A stretch of DNA of 64,000 nucleotides from Haloarcula nitratireducens (GCF_019599505.1 NZ_RKLT01000001.1:1116001-1180000); one strand, 5' to 3'; positions 42,661 to 51,952 are shown, numbered from the stretch's first letter. Numbers and translations: made by a program. Notes: generated by a model from the letters alone, not told the origin.

Positions 42661-43547
42661 TCCTCGCGGACCGAGACGTCCGCCGTCTCTTCGAGCGGTT
42701 TTATCACCGCCGCCATATCCTCTTCTCCGTAGCCGCGGGCGCGGGCCGCGCTGAACGCTTCGCGTGCCGCCGCGGTCTGGGAGAGCGGGACGCCGATATC
42801 GCCCGCGCGGTCCAGCGCCAGCGAGAGGTCCTTGAACTGGTAATCGACCGGGAACCGCGAGTCGAAGTCGCCGTCGGCGATGGTCGCCCCCTTGCCGGCG
42901 AACAGCGGGCAGTCGAGCGCGCCGTTCTCGATGACGGTGCGCATGTCCGACACCGAGAGGCCGTTCTGCCGACCGAAGACCAGCGCCTCGGCGAACGCGC
43001 TCATCGCGTCGCCCAGCAGGAGATTGACGAACAGTTTCATGTTCGTCCCCTGCCCGACGTCGCCGCAGTGGACGACCGGGTCGCACATCGCCTCGAGGAC
43101 CGGTCGAACGCCCCCGACGACCGCTTCGTCGCCGCCCGCCAGCCCGACCAGCGTCCCCTCGCGCGCCGGGCCGACCGTGCCGGAGACGGGCGCGTCGACG
43201 AACCGGCCGCCCGCCTCGGTGACCATCTCCGCGGCGGCCAGCGTCTCCTCGTAGCCGATGGTGCTCATCTGGACGACGGTCGTCTCCTCGTCGACGCCGT
43301 CGAGAACGCCGAGGTCGCGTTCCAGCGCCTCGGCGACGGCGTCCCCGTCGCTGAGCATCAGACAGACCACGTCACAGCGCTTGGTGAGGTGTTTCGGCGA
43401 GTCCGCAACCGAGATCCCCGCCTCGGCGAACGGTTGCTCGCGGTCGGTCGTCCGGTTGTACACGACGAGGTCGAATCCCGCGTCGTCCAGGTTCCACGCC
43501 ATCGGCGCGCCCATCGCGCCGAGACCGATGAAGCCGACGTTCGTCAT
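42657..43547 (-). CDS. NAD(P)-dependent beta-hydroxyacid dehydrogenase
   Basis: A 296-residue 3-hydroxyisobutyrate dehydrogenase-type enzyme. The N-terminal Rossmann motif [16 protein letters not shown] (5-20) is followed by the substrate-binding [16 protein letters not shown]. The catalytic lysine lies in [18 protein letters not shown] after the second strand (VVYNRTTDR) suggests a preference for NADP. The substrate may be 3-hydroxyisobutyrate, tartronate semialdehyde or glyoxylate. A TATA box at 43571-43580, 29 bases upstream, supports ATG 43547 and a leaderless mRNA. Confidence 0.9.
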   Translation of the reverse strand: MTNVGFIGLGAMGAPMAWNLDDAGFDLVVYNRTTDREQPFAEAGISVADSPKHLTKRCDVVCLMLSDGDAVAEALERDLGVLDGVDEETTVVQMSTIGYEETLAAAEMVTEAGGRFVDAPVSGTVGPAREGTLVGLAGGDEAVVGGVRPVLEAMCDPVVHCGDVGQGTNMKLFVNLLLGDAMSAFAEALVFGRQNGLSVSDMRTVIENGALDCPLFAGKGATIADGDFDSRFPVDYQFKDLSLALDRAGDIGVPLSQTAAAREAFSAARARGYGEEDMAAVIKPLEETADVSVRED

Positions 43548-43570
43548 ACCCCGCCAGTTCGGCCGCCATC

Positions 43571-43580
43571 GGTTTATACC
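43571..43580 (-). promoter_or_regulatory. TATA box for the beta-hydroxyacid dehydrogenase
   Basis: On the minus strand it reads GGTATAAACC, centred 29 bases before the ATG at 43547. The divergent OsmC gene would use the cgtttagg near 43597-43604, about 31 bases before its own ATG. Confidence 0.65.
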
Positions 43581-43631
43581 CTCTCTCGTCTGGCAACGTT
43601 TAGGAGGGAGGCGCGAGACGGTCCGAACGCT

Positions 43632-44027
43632 ATGGCAGATATCGAAGTCACCAGCACGTGCGAGGAAGGGTACACGGTAGAGAGCGTCATCAACGGCGAG
43701 TGGGAACTCGTCGTCGACGCCCTGAGCAACGACGGGCCGTCGGCCAACGAAGTGCTCGCGGCCGACTACGCCTCCTGTTACATCCCGGCGTTCCGCGTCG
43801 CCGCCGACGAACACGGCTACGACGACGTGGGGAACATCGAGGTCGACGTCGAGGCCGAACTCGACGACGACGACGACCTCGTCTCCATCGCCTTCGACAT
43901 GGAGGTAGAGGAGGACCTCGGGGACGACGAGCGGGACGTCGTCGAGCGCGGCGAGGAGATCTGTCACGTCCACTCGGCGCTGCGCGAGGAGCTTCACGCC
44001 GACATCTCCATCGAGTCGGGCGTCTGA
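43632..44027 (+). CDS. OsmC family protein
   Basis: A 131-residue OsmC/Ohr-like protein. The first redox cysteine is in SNDGPSANEVLAADYASCYIPAF (C about 52) and the second is in RGEEICHVHSALREEL (C about 116). Both cysteines needed for peroxide reduction are therefore present. It probably reduces organic hydroperoxides with a thiol donor. ATG 43632 is chosen; the very long open frame upstream is antisense to the dehydrogenase. It is a stand-alone gene. Confidence 0.9.
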   Translation: MADIEVTSTCEEGYTVESVINGEWELVVDALSNDGPSANEVLAADYASCYIPAFRVAADEHGYDDVGNIEVDVEAELDDDDDLVSIAFDMEVEEDLGDDERDVVERGEEICHVHSALREELHADISIESGV

Positions 44028-44100
44028 AACGGTCGAGAACCGGCGTTTTTCAGCGCTTTCTCGGGAAACGCTCATTGATGCGGGGGGCAAACACCGACTC

Positions 44101-44562
44101 ATGAGTGACAATCACTGGACCGACCGTATCGCGGGCGAGCGGATGGCAGTCGACCAGTCGTTCAACGAGAAGGTCACGGCGTCCTCCTTTTCGAACCAGC
44201 AGTGGGGCCTCGTGATGACGGCCGTCGAGTTCGAGATCGAGAACCCCGAGGACCCGGAGTCCGCGCGCGTCGTGGCCGACACGTCGAAGCTCCCGAGCAT
44301 CATGCCGGAACTCGACCGCATCGACCAACAGCCCTCGATGCAGTCGGGCGGCGGGTCGGGCGGCGGTAGCGGCGGTGGTGGCGGCTTCCTCTCGGGCGTG
44401 AAAGACGCGCTCGGCTTCGGTGGCGGTGGCGGTTCTAGCAAGCAGACCGAGGAAGCCGAGGAGTTGGCACAGGAGTACGCCGAGGACCTCCAAGAGAAAC
44501 TGGAGTCGAACGGGCGCTGGAAAGCGATCTGCGAACAGGCCCAATCGCAGTCGCAGAATTAG
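44101..44562 (+). CDS. DUF5799-like haloarchaeal protein
   Basis: A 153-residue protein. The N-terminal domain is ordered (MSDNHWTDRIAGERMAVDQSF up to the LPSIMPELDRI region, about 1-78). Two Gly/Ser-rich stretches follow (82-98 and 109-118) around FLSGVKDALGFG, and then a C-terminal helix EEAEELAQEYAEDLQEKLESN. It matches the haloarchaea-specific DUF5799 as I recall it. The Gly linkers and amphipathic helix suggest a peripheral membrane or scaffold role, but no function is known. It overlaps the convergent 49-aa gene by 3-4 bases. Confidence 0.78.
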   Translation: MSDNHWTDRIAGERMAVDQSFNEKVTASSFSNQQWGLVMTAVEFEIENPEDPESARVVADTSKLPSIMPELDRIDQQPSMQSGGGSGGGSGGGGGFLSGVKDALGFGGGGGSSKQTEEAEELAQEYAEDLQEKLESNGRWKAICEQAQSQSQN

Positions 44563-44708
44563 TACTCGTCGCCGCCGTGGAAGAGGGTCAGTTCTTCCGC
44601 TTCGTAGATATTGATGAGTTCGTTCACGAGTTCGTCGTAGGACTCGTCCTCGACTCGGAGGTCGTCCAGGCGCTGGATCGTCTCGTCGTCGAGTTCGACG
44701 GATGGCAT
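44559..44708 (-). CDS. Ribbon-helix-helix-like small protein (49 aa)
   Basis: A 49-residue frame: MPSVELDDETIQRLDDLR, then VEDESYDELVNELINIYEA and a short acidic tail. The N-terminal strand followed by two helices is the RHH/antitoxin-like pattern of haloarchaeal VapB-type and DUF7557-type proteins. No toxin gene is adjacent. The stop overlaps the DUF5799-like stop. Its good codon use and the conserved pattern of strand plus DDETIQRLDDL make it a likely true gene. Confidence 0.7.
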   Translation of the reverse strand: MPSVELDDETIQRLDDLRVEDESYDELVNELINIYEAEELTLFHGGDEY

Positions 44709-44825
44709 GGTCGTCGGTACCCCTCGCACGTACTTAACCTTCGGGGCCGAGCAGAAACGAACTCGTTCAGTAGTAAAAAAACACGACCGAAAGCTGTTAG
44801 TGTTCGTTCTCGGTAATCCACCTGT

Positions 44826-45608
44826 ATGCGACCACTGGGTAACTCACCGCTCGTTCGCAACGACAAGACGCTCGTGCTGGCTCACGACCACGGACTGGAA
44901 CACGGTCCCAAGCAGTTCGGCGGCGTCGAGGAGCGCCTCGACCCCCGGGAAGTGTTCGAGATGGCGACCCACGACGCCGTCACGGCGCTGGCCGTCGGGA
45001 AGGGCCTCGCCGAGACGTACTATCCGAGCTACGAAGACGACGTGAATCTGCTGGCGAAGTTAAACGGCGGGTCCGACCTCTGGATGGGCGACCCCTACTC
45101 GCCGCAGAACTGGTCCGTCGAGTACGCCGCGGAACTGGGTGCCGACGCCATCGGCTACACGGTCTATCCCGGCGTGAACCGCGAGACGGACATGTTCGAG
45201 GACTTCCGCCCCGTACAGGAGGCCGCCCGCGACGAGGACCTGCCCATCGCCATGTGGTCGTACCCGCGCGGACAGGCCGTCAAGGAACACCGTAGCCGCG
45301 ACATCATCGCCTACGCCGCCCGCATCGGCCTCGAACTCGGCGCTGACTTCACGAAGGTCAAGTACCCCCGCGACAAGGAGGCGATGGAACACGCCGTCAA
45401 CGCCGCCGCGGACAACCGCGTCCTGCTCTCGGGCGGTTCGAAAACGTCGGACCGCGACTTCCTCGAACTCGTCGCGGACTGCATGGACGTCGGCGTCTCC
45501 GGTCTCGCCGTCGGCCGCAACGTCTGGCAGCGAGACGACCCCTACGACATCCTCGACAAACTCGACGAAGTCGTCTTCGAAGGAGCCGGTGCGGACGACG
45601 TCCTGTAG
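44826..45608 (+). CDS. Class I fructose-1,6-bisphosphate aldolase, archaeal DhnA type
   Basis: A 260-residue Schiff-base aldolase of the archaeal/DhnA group. LVLAHDHGLEHGP lies at the start, the Schiff-base lysine is in ADFTKVKYPRD (the K of TKVKY), and phosphate binding follows in LLSGGSK and GLAVGRNVWQR. It would cleave fructose-1,6-bisphosphate to glyceraldehyde-3-phosphate and dihydroxyacetone phosphate. A relative that makes 2-amino-3,7-dideoxyheptulosonate for aromatic amino acids exists, so the neighbours matter. A sugar kinase 6 bases downstream and facing glpR-pfkB favour a fructose role. A TATA-like tagtaaaaaa lies 50 bases upstream. Confidence 0.85.
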   Translation: MRPLGNSPLVRNDKTLVLAHDHGLEHGPKQFGGVEERLDPREVFEMATHDAVTALAVGKGLAETYYPSYEDDVNLLAKLNGGSDLWMGDPYSPQNWSVEYAAELGADAIGYTVYPGVNRETDMFEDFRPVQEAARDEDLPIAMWSYPRGQAVKEHRSRDIIAYAARIGLELGADFTKVKYPRDKEAMEHAVNAAADNRVLLSGGSKTSDRDFLELVADCMDVGVSGLAVGRNVWQRDDPYDILDKLDEVVFEGAGADDVL

Positions 45609-45614
45609 CCGGCT

Positions 45615-46739
45615 ATGGACGAGTCAACTCGACGAGCAGTCGCCGCCGCGCGCGAGGAGTTCCCGACGGCGGCCGCGCTCGACGACGTAGAGCGCGGTCG
45701 TGCCGTCTTCGGGTTCGACGGCTACCTCGACCGCGTGCGAGAGATCGTCGCCGACCGTATCGACCCCGATACCTACGAAGGACTGTCGACTATCGCCGCG
45801 CTCGGCGACCGGGTGGCCGACTCGGTCGCCGCCGACAGTTCGCTCACCTTCGAGTGGCTTCAGCACGGCAACCGAACGGGCGGCCACACCTGTCACCTCG
45901 CCCGCGCGTTCGGCACGTGGTCGTTCGACCCGGTGATGGTCGGGATGTACGGCGATCCGGTCCACGACGCCTTCGCTTCGGAGTTCGACGATTACGAACT
46001 CCACTCGATGGGCGCCCCGGGCGTCACCGACGCCGTCGAGTTCGACGACGGCAAACTGATGCTGACCGAGGTCGGCGACACGATGGACCTCGACTGGGCG
46101 GGTCTCGACGAGCGATTCGGCCACGACAAACTCGCCGACCGACTCGACGGCGCGGCGCTGCTCGGGACCGGCTACTGGTCCGAGACGCCGAGCCTCCCGA
46201 ATGTCCTCGAAGGACTGTGCGAGATATGGGACGAGATCACCGACCCACCGTCGCACGTCCTCGTCGACACCGGCGACGTACGGAAACTCGACGCCGAGGG
46301 ACTGCGCGCCGGTCGGGAAGCCATCGGTCGGCTGAACGGGGTCACGGACGTCGTCGTCTCCTCGAACCGCGCAGAGACCGGCGTCCTAGCCGATGCCTAC
46401 GAGGGAGAGTACGATCGTTCGTTCGAAGAAGCGGCCGAAGTCGTCTACGACGTGCTCTCGCCGGCGTGGTTCGTCGGCCACGGCGTCGACCGCTCCGTGG
46501 TCGTCTCCCCCGACGGCACGGAGAGCGTGGCCGTCCCCGCGGTCACGGACCCCGAGCTGACGACGAGTTCCGGCGACCACTTCAACGCGGGGCTCGGGCT
46601 CGGTCTCGTGAACGGCCTCTCCCCGGCGGCGGCCGTCGTCCTCGGGAACGCGGTCGCCGGGCACTTCGTCCGAACCGCGGACCAGCCGTCGCTCGCGGAG
46701 GTTCGCGCCTTCATCGACGACTACGACGGGAAGTTCTGA
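45615..46739 (+). CDS. Atypical PfkB/ribokinase-like sugar kinase (candidate ketohexokinase)
   Basis: A 374-residue sugar kinase, longer than standard PfkB proteins and divergent. The N-terminal FGFDGYLDRVREIVADR carries an Asp-containing sugar-binding turn. The middle has NRTGGHTCHLARAFG (the GGN-type substrate motif). The usual DTxGAGD is replaced by TTSSGDHFNAGLGLGL, with the probable catalytic base D321. A ketohexokinase of unusual type has been described in haloarchaea; given the aldolase 6 bases upstream and 1-phosphofructokinase opposite, fructose to fructose-1-phosphate is the likely reaction here. That identity is inferred from context. Confidence 0.7.
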   Translation: MDESTRRAVAAAREEFPTAAALDDVERGRAVFGFDGYLDRVREIVADRIDPDTYEGLSTIAALGDRVADSVAADSSLTFEWLQHGNRTGGHTCHLARAFGTWSFDPVMVGMYGDPVHDAFASEFDDYELHSMGAPGVTDAVEFDDGKLMLTEVGDTMDLDWAGLDERFGHDKLADRLDGAALLGTGYWSETPSLPNVLEGLCEIWDEITDPPSHVLVDTGDVRKLDAEGLRAGREAIGRLNGVTDVVVSSNRAETGVLADAYEGEYDRSFEEAAEVVYDVLSPAWFVGHGVDRSVVVSPDGTESVAVPAVTDPELTTSSGDHFNAGLGLGLVNGLSPAAAVVLGNAVAGHFVRTADQPSLAEVRAFIDDYDGKF

Positions 46740-46758
46740 AACGGAAGTCAGTTCGGCT

Positions 46759-47667
46759 CTATAACTCCCGAACCGTCACCCGCTCTCGCAGCGCCTCGAT
46801 GTCGTCGAAGGACGGAACGGCGGTACCGGCCCGTTCGACGAGTCGAGAGGAGACGGCGACGCCGTTCCGTAGCGCCGTCGCGTCGTCCTCTCCGTCCTCC
46901 CACGCGGCGACGACTCCCGAGAGGAGCGCGTCACCGGCACCGACGGTATCGACGACGTCCACGTCGAGGGCCTCGGCGTAGAGCAGGTCCGAGCCGTTCG
47001 CGAGTACCGCGCCGTCGCCGCCGAGCGAGGCAATCACGCGGTCGAACCCGCGGGAGCGGAACGAGTCCGCCGCGCGCGCACAGCCCTCGACGGTCGAGAC
47101 ATCGTCGCCCGTGGCCTCACCGAGTTCCTCGCGATTGGGCTTACAGAGGGCGTACTGCGCGTCGAGTTCTCGGAGCGCCTTCCCCTCCATGTCGACGACG
47201 GTCTCCCAGTCGCCCGCGGTGGCGACGGTGTCGACGTCCGCGACCGACAGTCCCGGCGGGAGGCTCCCGCCGACGAGGACGCGGTCGGGGTCCTGTTCTC
47301 GGACTCGCTCGACGACCGCGTCGAGGTCGCTCTCCTCGATCGTCGGCCCGTCGTGGTTGAGTTTGTACTCGACGCCATCGGCGAGCGCCGTCGTGTTGAG
47401 CCGCGTCGTTCCATCCACCTCGACGAACGCCGTCTCCACGCCGTCGGCCCGCATATCGTCGCGGATGAACGTCCCCGTGAACCCGCCGACGACGCCGGTG
47501 GCGACGCAGGGCTTCGCCATCGCCGTCAGGAACTGGGCGACGTTGATGCCCTTGCCACCGGCGTCGAAGCGGGCGTCGCTGGCCCGCATGACGTGGTCCG
47601 GAGCCATCGGTTCGTCGAACTGAATCGTCTGATCGACCGCGGGGTTGAACGTGAGCGTGACTATCAT
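46759..47667 (-). CDS. pfkB: 1-phosphofructokinase
   Basis: A 302-residue PfkB-family kinase. It starts MIVTLTFNPAVDQTIQFDEP, with the substrate motif GGKGINVAQFL, the later KPNREEL and the catalytic DTVGAGDALLSG. This is the FruK/1-PFK subfamily, converting fructose-1-phosphate to fructose-1,6-bisphosphate. It is coupled to glpR by ATGA (47664-47667), the same order as in Haloferax volcanii, where GlpR represses pfkB and the fructose genes. It is convergent with the atypical sugar kinase, 19 bases apart. Confidence 0.94.
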   Translation of the reverse strand: MIVTLTFNPAVDQTIQFDEPMAPDHVMRASDARFDAGGKGINVAQFLTAMAKPCVATGVVGGFTGTFIRDDMRADGVETAFVEVDGTTRLNTTALADGVEYKLNHDGPTIEESDLDAVVERVREQDPDRVLVGGSLPPGLSVADVDTVATAGDWETVVDMEGKALRELDAQYALCKPNREELGEATGDDVSTVEGCARAADSFRSRGFDRVIASLGGDGAVLANGSDLLYAEALDVDVVDTVGAGDALLSGVVAAWEDGEDDATALRNGVAVSSRLVERAGTAVPSFDDIEALRERVTVREL

Positions 47668-48431
47668 GCTGTGACACCTTCGACGACGACGTCGACGTCC
47701 GCCTCGGCGACCGCGTCCGCGAGCGCCGCCGGGAGCGCCTCGTCCGTGATGAGCATATCGACGTCCGACAGGTCCGCAAACGAGACGAAACTCCGCTCCC
47801 CGAACTTCGAACTGTCCGCGACGAGGACGACGCGACCGGCGCGTTCGACCATCTGGCGCTTGACGGCGGCCTCGGCCTCGTTCGGCGTCGAGAGGCCGAC
47901 GGTCGCGTCCAGCGCGTTGGTCCCCAGGAAGAGGAGGTCGAAGTTCGTCCGGTCGAGGAAGGCCTCGGCGGTCGAGCCGACGAGCGCGCGCGTTCGCGCC
48001 CGCAGCGTCCCGCCGGTCAGTTTCACGTCGATCTCGCCGTCGGAGAGCTCCGTGGCGAGCTCCGGCATGTTCGTCGCGGCGACGTACCCCTCGTCGGGCG
48101 CGGCCCGCGCGACCTCCATCGTGGTCGTCCCCGCGTCGAAGAAGACGACCTCGCCCTCGCGGATCTCCTCGCTCGCCCGCGCGGCGATGGCCCGCTTCGC
48201 CTCTAAGTGTTCGACCTCGCGCTGGTCGTAGGAGCGCTCCGTGCCGACCGACGACGCGGGGACCGCCCCGCCGTGCGAGCGCTCGACGCGGCCCTCCTCT
48301 TCGAGGTCGCGGAGGTCTCGGCGGATCGTCGCCTTCGAGAACTCCAGTTCGTCGGCCAGCACGGAGACGGAACAGCCGTCTCGTTCCGTCACGAGCTGGA
48401 CGATAGTTCGTTTGCGTTCGGCCGGGAGCAT
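47664..48431 (-). CDS. glpR: DeoR/GlpR-type transcriptional repressor
   Basis: A 255-residue regulator. The N-terminal DeoR helix-turn-helix MLPAERKRTIVQLVTERDGCSVSVLADELEFSKATIRRDL (about 1-40) is followed by the DeoR linker GGAV. A C-terminal sugar-phosphate sensor domain contains FFDAGTTTMEVAR, then ATNMPELATEL and LTGGTLRARTRALVG. In haloarchaea GlpR represses fructose and glucose utilisation genes during growth on glycerol. The promoter region (TAAAAAC on the minus strand near 48455) was scanned for a GlpR operator but I could not mark one with confidence. Confidence 0.94.
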   Translation of the reverse strand: MLPAERKRTIVQLVTERDGCSVSVLADELEFSKATIRRDLRDLEEEGRVERSHGGAVPASSVGTERSYDQREVEHLEAKRAIAARASEEIREGEVVFFDAGTTTMEVARAAPDEGYVAATNMPELATELSDGEIDVKLTGGTLRARTRALVGSTAEAFLDRTNFDLLFLGTNALDATVGLSTPNEAEAAVKRQMVERAGRVVLVADSSKFGERSFVSFADLSDVDMLITDEALPAALADAVAEADVDVVVEGVTA

Positions 48432-48513
48432 GCTGTTTCCCGTGATTGTTTCGCTTCGTTTTTACCACTTTCTATCGTCCCTTGCTCGTTTCTGAGTGAA
48501 GAAAACAGCGGGC

Positions 48514-49545
48514 CTACAGCTCGTCGACGACGGCGTCGGTGACGTCGGTCGTCCCGGCGTCGCCGCCGAGGTCCGGCGTGCGCGGACCGGATTCGAGGAC
48601 CGACTCGACCGCGGTTCGCACGTGCTCGCCCTCCTCGTCGTAGCCGAGGTGCTCTAACAGCATCGCCGCGGAGAGGATCATCGCCGAGGGGTTGGCGACG
48701 CCCTCGCCGGCGATGTCCGGAGCCGACCCGTGGACGGGTTCGAACAGCGCGTTGTCCTCGCCGACGTTCGCCGACGGCAGGAGTCCGAGGCCGCCGACCA
48801 GTCCGGCCGAGAGGTCAGATAGCATGTCGCCCGCGAGGTTCGGACAGACGATGACGTCGTACTCCTCGGGCGTCATCACCAGATGCATCGCCAGCGCGTC
48901 CATCAGCGCGGTGTCGTACGTCAGACCGCTGCTCGCGGCTTCGCCGCTCGCTCGTTCGTCGGTGCGGGGCACCGACCGCTCCTCCGCCACCGCTTCGGCG
49001 GTTTCGAGGAACAGCCCGTCCGTCTGGCGCATGACGTTGGCCTTGTGCGCGATGGTCACGTCCTCGTAGCCGTTCCGCTTCGCGTAGTCGAAGCCGTACT
49101 CGGCGATATCGCGGGAGGCCTCCTCGGTAATCACGCGAGTGAGCGTCCGCACGCCCTCGGTGATCTCGCTCTCGATGCCGGTGTAGACGCCCTCCGTGTT
49201 CTCCCGGATGAACACGATGTCCGTGTCCGGCTGAACCGCGTCCAGTCCGGGGTACGACCGGGCCGGGCGGACGTTGGCGAACGAGCCGACGACCTCGCGA
49301 AGCGGGAGGATGACGTCGGCGGCCGTCTCGCCGGCCGCGCCGAACAGCGTCGCGTCGGCGTCGGCCGCGATGTCTCGCGTCTCCTGTGGGAGCGCCTCGC
49401 CGGTCTCCGCTTTGACCGCGTCGCCGGCGTCGCCCTCGACGAACTCGAAGTCGACCGTCTCGATGGCCTCCAGAACCTCGACGGCGGCGGGCGTGACCTC
49501 CTGTCCGATCCCGTCACCGGGGATGACCGCGATCTCGTGTGTCAT
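48514..49545 (-). CDS. leuB: 3-isopropylmalate dehydrogenase
   Basis: A 343-residue enzyme oxidising and decarboxylating 3-isopropylmalate in leucine synthesis. It starts [17 protein letters not shown]. The substrate Arg block [14 protein letters not shown] and the metal-binding aspartates in [20 protein letters not shown] are present, as is the NAD site [18 protein letters not shown]. One oddity is a Ser/Ala-rich loop (about residues 193-206, [14 protein letters not shown]) that is not expected in the family. It is last in the leuC-leuD-leuB block, 344 bases from leuD, and may have its own promoter. Confidence 0.95.
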   Translation of the reverse strand: MTHEIAVIPGDGIGQEVTPAAVEVLEAIETVDFEFVEGDAGDAVKAETGEALPQETRDIAADADATLFGAAGETAADVILPLREVVGSFANVRPARSYPGLDAVQPDTDIVFIRENTEGVYTGIESEITEGVRTLTRVITEEASRDIAEYGFDYAKRNGYEDVTIAHKANVMRQTDGLFLETAEAVAEERSVPRTDERASGEAASSGLTYDTALMDALAMHLVMTPEEYDVIVCPNLAGDMLSDLSAGLVGGLGLLPSANVGEDNALFEPVHGSAPDIAGEGVANPSAMILSAAMLLEHLGYDEEGEHVRTAVESVLESGPRTPDLGGDAGTTDVTDAVVDEL

Positions 49546-49666
49546 GTGCGCCGAGAGGCGGGCGGCCGGTGAAAGTGGTTCGGTTCCGGTGCGTTACCGT
49601 ATCAGGCCGCCGCGCCACCGTTACCGGCGAATCCGTAGCGGTCGAGGATAGCGAGGACCGGAATCG

Positions 49667-49732
49667 CTACTCGACGATGCGGTCCCGTTCGTGCCCCAGC
49701 GGCGCGATGTGGACCTCGCGTATCCGCTCCAT
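49667..49732 (-). pseudogene. N-terminal remnant of a DUF6293/HFX_2341-type regulator
   Basis: The frame begins MERIREVHIAPLGHERDRI and stops after 21 codons. The phrase 'VHIAPLGxExDRIxEP' is the start of the haloarchaeal DUF6293 (HFX_2341-type) transcriptional regulator family as I recall it. Nothing of the remaining 200-plus residues is seen downstream (towards leuB), so the gene is truncated. The family assignment rests on about 18 residues. Confidence 0.5.
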
Positions 49733-49889
49733 AGGTGCCCTCGCTCCGGGAGACCGACTGTGTATCGCCTCTAGCGAGAGATGTAAGAGCGGGCGAGACT
49801 ACTCACGCCGGAGAGATGAAACTCTCCGTAGTTGATCGTCGGCTTCTGCGAACCGGCCGCTCACGGCTCGAAAATGCAATTTCTCGCGG
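49733..49889. other. Rest of the leuD-leuB gap
   Basis: The 344 bases between leuB and leuD hold the regulator remnant and then this stretch. A hairpin ggagag-atgaaa-ctctcc lies at 49810-49827. A 25-codon plus-strand frame from 49818 has no protein character. A leuB promoter may lie in the gap, but no clear TATA box is visible. Confidence 0.35.
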
Positions 49890-50534
49890 CTAATCGTCCG
49901 CTTCGACGTCCGACCGCGTCTGGTCGAGATACGGCAGCTGCGCGGCCGTCTCCTCGATGGCGTTGCGGTTGGCCTTCATCAGCGCCGTCGTGTCCCAGAT
50001 GCCCTCGACGAGGGCCTGTCGCTGAGCGTCGTCAACGGAGACGTTCGCTTCGTTGCCGCCGTAGCGGACCGTCTCGGCCGCCACGTCGACCTCGATCTCC
50101 TTCTCGGGGTTGTCGTCGACCCACTGCTGGAGCGCGTTGATCGTCTCGTGGTCGGCGGTCACCGTCGGGATGCCGAGCGCGAGGCAGTTGCCCGCGAAGA
50201 TCTCGGCGAAGCTCTCGCCGATGATGGCGTCGATACCCCAGCGCATCAGCGCCTGCGGGGCGTGTTCCCGAGAGGATCCACAGCCGAAGTTGCTGTTGAC
50301 CACCATGACGTTGGCGTCCTGGAAGCGCTCCTCGTTCATCGGGTGGTCCTTCGGGTTGTCCTCGTCGTCGAAGCGGACGTCGAAGAACGCGAACTCGCCC
50401 AGGCCGTCGAAGGTAACGACCTTCATGAACCGCGCGGGGATTATCTGATCCGTGTCGATGTCGTTCCCGCGGATGGGGATGCCGGTCCCCTCGACGTAGT
50501 CGACCTCGGGGATGTCTTCCGTGGCGTCGCTCAT
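49890..50534 (-). CDS. leuD: 3-isopropylmalate dehydratase small subunit
   Basis: A 214-residue swivelling subunit. [15 protein letters not shown] lies near the start, then [15 protein letters not shown] (substrate-binding loop) and GDSFAEIF-like [16 protein letters not shown]. It is the bacterial-type length (about 200) rather than the short archaeal type, consistent with the long LeuC. With LeuC it isomerises 2-isopropylmalate to 3-isopropylmalate. It is coupled to leuC by ATGA. The long upstream frame is a shadow of leuC. Confidence 0.95.
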   Translation of the reverse strand: MSDATEDIPEVDYVEGTGIPIRGNDIDTDQIIPARFMKVVTFDGLGEFAFFDVRFDDEDNPKDHPMNEERFQDANVMVVNSNFGCGSSREHAPQALMRWGIDAIIGESFAEIFAGNCLALGIPTVTADHETINALQQWVDDNPEKEIEVDVAAETVRYGGNEANVSVDDAQRQALVEGIWDTTALMKANRNAIEETAAQLPYLDQTRSDVEADD

Positions 50535-51952
50535 GCCAAGGCCACCTCCTCTAAGTCGCGCACGTCGGACACCTCGCCGTTGATGGCCGCCGCGGCCACC
50601 ATCCGGGGGTTCATCAGGACGGTGCGGCCGTCCTTGCTCCCCTGCCGGCCGACGAAGTTCCGGTTCGAGGAGGAGGCACAGGCCTCGTCGCCCTCCAGTT
50701 GGTCCTCGTTCATGCCCAGGCACATCGAACAGCCGGCGTTGCGCCACTCGAAACCGGCTTCCTCGAAGACGTCCTTGAGGCCCTCTTCCTCGGCGGTGCG
50801 CTGGACGCGCTGGCTGCCGGGGACGACGAACGCGCGCACGTCGTCGGCGACCTGCCGGCCCTTGACGATGCGGGCCGCGCGGCGCAGGTCGGGCATCCGC
50901 GCGTTCGTACACGAGCCGAGGAAGGCCACGTCGATGTCGTAGCCGTTCATCGTCTCGCCGGGTTCGACGCGCATGTGCTTCTGAGCGCGCCGAGCGGTGT
51001 CCTGCTTGTCCTCCGCTAAGTCTTCGGGGGCCGGAATCGGGTCGTCGATGCCGATGCCCTGACCGGGCGTGGTTCCCCACGTCACGACGGGGTCGAGGTC
51101 GCTCGCGTCGATCTCGACCACGTCGTCGTACTCGGCGTCGTCGTCGCTGCGGATGGACTCCCAGTACGGCTTCAGCTCCTCGAACTTCTCGGGGTTCTCT
51201 TGGAAGTAGTCGGTCTCTTTCAGCCACTCGACGGTGGTCTCGTCGGGATTGACGTAGCCCGCGCGAGCGCCGCCCTCGATGGACATGTTACAGATGGACA
51301 TCCGCCCCTCCATGTCGAGGTTCTCGATGGCCTCGCCGGCGTACTCGTAGACGTAGCCGACGCCGCCCTCGGTACCGAGCCGGCGGATGATCTCGAGGAT
51401 TATGTCCTTCGCTTCGACGCCCTCGCCGAGTTCGCCGTCGACCTCGATCTTCCGGACCTTCTGCTTCTCCATGGCGATGGTCTGGGTCGCCAGCACGTCC
51501 CGGATCTGGCTGGTCCCGATACCGAACGCCAGCGCGCCGAACGCGCCGTGGGTGGAGGTGTGGCTGTCGCCGCAGACGATGGTCTTGCCGGGCTGGGTGA
51601 TCCCCTGCTCCGGCCCGATGACGTGGACGATCCCCTGATCGCCCGTCGTCGGGTCCGAGAACTCGATGCCCGCCTCGCGGACGTTCTCCTCGAGTTCGGA
51701 CATCATGTTCTCGGCCGCGTCGTCGGCGTACGGACGGTCCTGGTTCGCCGTCGGGACGATGTGGTCGACCGTCGCGTGAGTCAGGTCCGGGCGCGCGACT
51801 TCGAGGCCGCGCTCCTGGAGCATCCCGAACGCCTGCGGACTGGTGACCTCGTGGATGAGGTGGAGGCCGACGAACAGCTGGTCCTGCCCGTTCGGCAGCG
51901 TCGTGACTTTGTGCCGGTCCCAGACTTTATCGTACAGGGTGCCTCGACTCAT
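50531..51952 (-). CDS. leuC: 3-isopropylmalate dehydratase large subunit
   Basis: A 473-residue aconitase-family subunit. The [4Fe-4S] cysteines are in [14 protein letters not shown] and [14 protein letters not shown], and substrate residues are in [18 protein letters not shown]. The start [16 protein letters not shown] is the bacterial-type LeuC start. The length is normal. It is coupled to leuD (ATGA) and lies 70 bases downstream of the small protein gene that follows ilvC, so the ilvBNC and leuCD genes probably form one long transcript. Confidence 0.96.
   Translation of the reverse strand: MSRGTLYDKVWDRHKVTTLPNGQDQLFVGLHLIHEVTSPQAFGMLQERGLEVARPDLTHATVDHIVPTANQDRPYADDAAENMMSELEENVREAGIEFSDPTTGDQGIVHVIGPEQGITQPGKTIVCGDSHTSTHGAFGALAFGIGTSQIRDVLATQTIAMEKQKVRKIEVDGELGEGVEAKDIILEIIRRLGTEGGVGYVYEYAGEAIENLDMEGRMSICNMSIEGGARAGYVNPDETTVEWLKETDYFQENPEKFEELKPYWESIRSDDDAEYDDVVEIDASDLDPVVTWGTTPGQGIGIDDPIPAPEDLAEDKQDTARRAQKHMRVEPGETMNGYDIDVAFLGSCTNARMPDLRRAARIVKGRQVADDVRAFVVPGSQRVQRTAEEEGLKDVFEEAGFEWRNAGCSMCLGMNEDQLEGDEACASSSNRNFVGRQGSKDGRTVLMNPRMVAAAAINGEVSDVRDLEEVALA

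Noticed and set aside
41970..43631. Very long plus-strand frame running into the OsmC gene
   Set aside because: The first 1.6 kb is antisense to the beta-hydroxyacid dehydrogenase and out of frame with UPF0173; only the last 131 codons match OsmC.
48432..48513. GlpR operator in the glpR promoter
   Set aside because: A partial inverted pattern can be traced, but no half-sites of adequate length and spacing could be fixed, so it was not listed as a site.
49818..49892. 25-codon plus-strand ORF beginning MKLSVVDRRLL upstream of leuD
   Set aside because: Its ATG is in the loop of a small hairpin and it runs into the antisense of leuD; there is no recognisable protein feature.
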